Shown piece by piece: positions 33,142 to 34,498 of a stretch of DNA of 34,498 bases. This DNA comes from an uncultured Gammaproteobacteria bacterium. Lineage in GTDB: Bacteria; Pseudomonadota; Gammaproteobacteria; UBA4575. The notes under the pieces are model-generated. The model was not told the DNA's origin, made no database searches, and saw only the letters and a list, made by a program, of their open reading frames with translations. The DNA lies in assembly GCA_937922735.1 (NCBI GenBank), contig CALAJL010000134.1, positions 1 through 34,498 on the forward strand, written 5' to 3'. The position numbers and the translations under genes were made by a program. The number at the start of each line of letters is the position of its first letter. Within the stretch, counting starts at the first letter, position 1.

Positions 33142-34122
33142 TTGAAGATTGATATTCAACAATGTTGGTATTCAAAAAATATTCTATCTATATTTTTATT
33201 GCCGCTGTCTTGGTTATTCAGATGTGTTTCTTTTGGGAGGCGGATAATCTACCAAGCCTCAGCTTCTAAAAAAAACCTTCAAAACTGCCAGATAATTGTA
33301 GTCGGCAACCTCACAGTGGGTGGTGCAGGTAAAACACCCTTTGTATCGTATTTAGCTCAACGTTGTATGGAGCATGATTTAACAGTCGGTATCATCGCAC
33401 GAGGCTATGGAAGAGAAGATGAGTCCCAGCTGATTGAAGTCATGCAAAACAGCAATCCTGCGCAAGTGGGCGATGAAGCACACATGCTTAAGCAACAGTT
33501 AAATTGCCCTATCGCAGTTTCAGCAAAGCGTATAGAAGCTGCAAAATATTTACATGATAAATACCAGCTTGATCTGATAATTTCGGATGATGGATTGCAA
33601 CATTATAAACTACCTCGTGATTATGAGATTATCATCGTTGATGGGGAACGAGAGTTTGGAAATGGTTACTGTTTGCCAGCTGGACCATTGCGAGAACCTG
33701 TTTCACGACTAGATCAAGCTAATCTAATTATCAGTAACGGTACCAATGCTGCGTATCTTTACCAATATAAACTCGACTACAAAGATCTTCATCCACTACA
33801 AGGGAGTGCTGAAAATAAAATTCTTAACAGTTTTAAAGGCCAAAAGGTTCATGCTGTAGCTGGAATCGGCAACCCTAAACGCTTTTTTACCGTGCTTGAG
33901 GATGTTGGCCTGCTGGTGATTCCACATGTATTTCCAGATCATTACACTTACAAGCAAACAGATATAGAGTTTAATGATAATTTGCCTATAATCATGACTG
34001 AGAAAGATGCGGTAAAATGCAAACAGTTTTCGAAGACTAATGCTTGGTACTTGCCAGTAGTTGTCGTGCCTAATAAACCACTCGATGACCAAATTTCGAA
34101 TTTACTAGAGGAAATACGTTAA
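33142..34122 (+). CDS. lpxK: Tetraacyldisaccharide 4'-kinase LpxK
   Basis: It phosphorylates the 4' position of the lipid A disaccharide at the inner membrane. The 326-residue protein starts at TTG (33142): no suitable in-frame ATG or GTG lies nearby, and this start gives the family N-terminus (CWYSKN...LLPLSWLFR). An N-terminal membrane-associated helix lies at about 14-30, the P-loop [12 protein letters not shown] at 55-66, IARGYGR near 89-95 and [12 protein letters not shown] near 149-160. Its TAA overlaps the A of the next ATG by one base, indicating coupling. Confidence 0.94.
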   Translation: MKIDIQQCWYSKNILSIFLLPLSWLFRCVSFGRRIIYQASASKKNLQNCQIIVVGNLTVGGAGKTPFVSYLAQRCMEHDLTVGIIARGYGREDESQLIEVMQNSNPAQVGDEAHMLKQQLNCPIAVSAKRIEAAKYLHDKYQLDLIISDDGLQHYKLPRDYEIIIVDGEREFGNGYCLPAGPLREPVSRLDQANLIISNGTNAAYLYQYKLDYKDLHPLQGSAENKILNSFKGQKVHAVAGIGNPKRFFTVLEDVGLLVIPHVFPDHYTYKQTDIEFNDNLPIIMTEKDAVKCKQFSKTNAWYLPVVVVPNKPLDDQISNLLEEIR

Positions 34123-34316
34123 TGGATATGCAATTGTTAGACATCCTAGTCTGTCCGGTTACTAAGGGACCGTTAAAATACGATAAAGAAAAGCAAGAAT
34201 TGATCTCTACTTCTGCTCGTCTTTCCTACCCAGTACGCGATGGAATTCCCGTGATGCTTGAAGATGAAGCTCGGACTCTTTCCGAAGAAGAGTATGAAAA
34301 ATACAAAGCTATGTAA
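34122..34316 (+). CDS. ycaR: Trm112-like small protein YcaR
   Basis: This 64-residue protein of the Trm112/UPF0434 family has the [14 protein letters not shown] motif at 5-18 and [16 protein letters not shown] near 36-51. Only Cys11 of the usual zinc-type ligands is evident, as in many bacterial members. It sits between lpxK and kdsB as in most gammaproteobacteria. The exact role is unsettled; related proteins assist methyltransferases. Confidence 0.93.
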   Translation: MDMQLLDILVCPVTKGPLKYDKEKQELISTSARLSYPVRDGIPVMLEDEARTLSEEEYEKYKAM

Positions 34317-34343
34317 CGTTTATTATAAATATAGTATTAAAGA

Positions 34344-34498
34344 GTGAGTTTCAAAGTAGTAATCCCTGCGCGATATGCCTCAACGCGCTTGCCAGGTAAG
34401 GCTTTATTAATCCTAAAAGACAAGCCAATTGTGCAGCATGTGTACGAAAATGCTTGTGCAAGTGGTGCCGATGACGTAATTATCGCTACAGATGATGA
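34344..34498 (+). CDS. kdsB: CMP-Kdo synthetase KdsB (partial, N-terminal)
   Basis: The window ends inside this gene. A GTG at 34344 opens a frame of 51 codons whose product matches the KdsB N-terminus: [17 protein letters not shown] (nucleotide-binding start), then [11 protein letters not shown] and DDVIIATDD. The enzyme activates Kdo with CTP for attachment to lipid A, in line with lpxK and msbA upstream. AAAGAG lies directly before the GTG. Confidence 0.93.
   Translation, partial: MSFKVVIPARYASTRLPGKALLILKDKPIVQHVYENACASGADDVIIATDD

Noticed and set aside
1-34498. Mobile elements, CRISPR arrays, tRNA or rRNA genes
   Set aside because: I saw no transposase or integrase, no regularly spaced direct repeats and no tRNA-like cloverleaf or T-loop sequence in any gap.

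Overview
The window is about 34.5 kb of AT-rich bacterial chromosome from a Gram-negative organism, most likely a gammaproteobacterium. The evidence is lipid A and Kdo genes (msbA, lpxK, kdsB), Lol lipoprotein export, a complete System I cytochrome c maturation operon, NagZ, CsiV, ZapE and a Pseudomonas-type methylthioinosine phosphorylase. From memory, several blocks match the gene neighbourhood of Pseudomonas aeruginosa around PA2979-PA3005: nagZ/MTI phosphorylase, mfd/csiV, lol genes, and DUF2062-comEC-exbBD-lpxK-ycaR-kdsB. No mobile element, integrase, CRISPR array, rRNA or tRNA is visible. Genus and species cannot be given.

Layout. (1) 1-1884: the tail of an unrecognised gene with a terminator, then a TetR regulator and an alpha/beta hydrolase with an Asp nucleophile. 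A palindrome just before tetR looks like its operator. (2) 1976-4070, minus strand: zapE then malate dehydrogenase. (3) 4071-4614: a non-coding stretch with a good promoter and a strong intrinsic terminator about 90 nt apart, a candidate small RNA or attenuator. (4) 4615-8112: nagZ, an MscS-family channel, hypoxanthine phosphoribosyltransferase and MTI phosphorylase. The last enzyme makes hypoxanthine, which the third can convert to IMP. (5) 8113-9297: a regulatory stretch with a perfect CRP-type site, then a secreted von Willebrand A protein with a PEP-CTERM sorting tail and a terminator. (6) 9348-13451, minus strand: mfd then csiV. (7) 13735-20717: ccmABCDEFGHI, including a 49-residue ccmD, followed by a membrane protein with a degenerate GGDEF domain that keeps its I-site. 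(8) 21882-24423: a small two-helix membrane protein, then on the minus strand a small secreted SmpA/OmlA-like protein, agmatine deiminase and N-carbamoylputrescine amidase (agmatine to putrescine). (9) 24700-27796: a single LolC/E permease with LolD, a stand-alone GAF protein and a DUF2062 membrane protein. (10) 27877-34498: comEC, then exbB-exbD-msbA-lpxK-ycaR-kdsB, with kdsB cut by the window end.

Most of this is conserved housekeeping sequence, and I see no clearly new multi-gene system. The best leads are the candidate RNA at 4424-4514, the coupled MTI-to-IMP purine salvage pair, the catalytically degenerate GGDEF protein with an intact I-site, the single hybrid-looking Lol permease, and the CRP-controlled PEP-CTERM von Willebrand A protein. 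Many genes, including operon leaders, have no visible Shine-Dalgarno sequence, which is itself worth checking.
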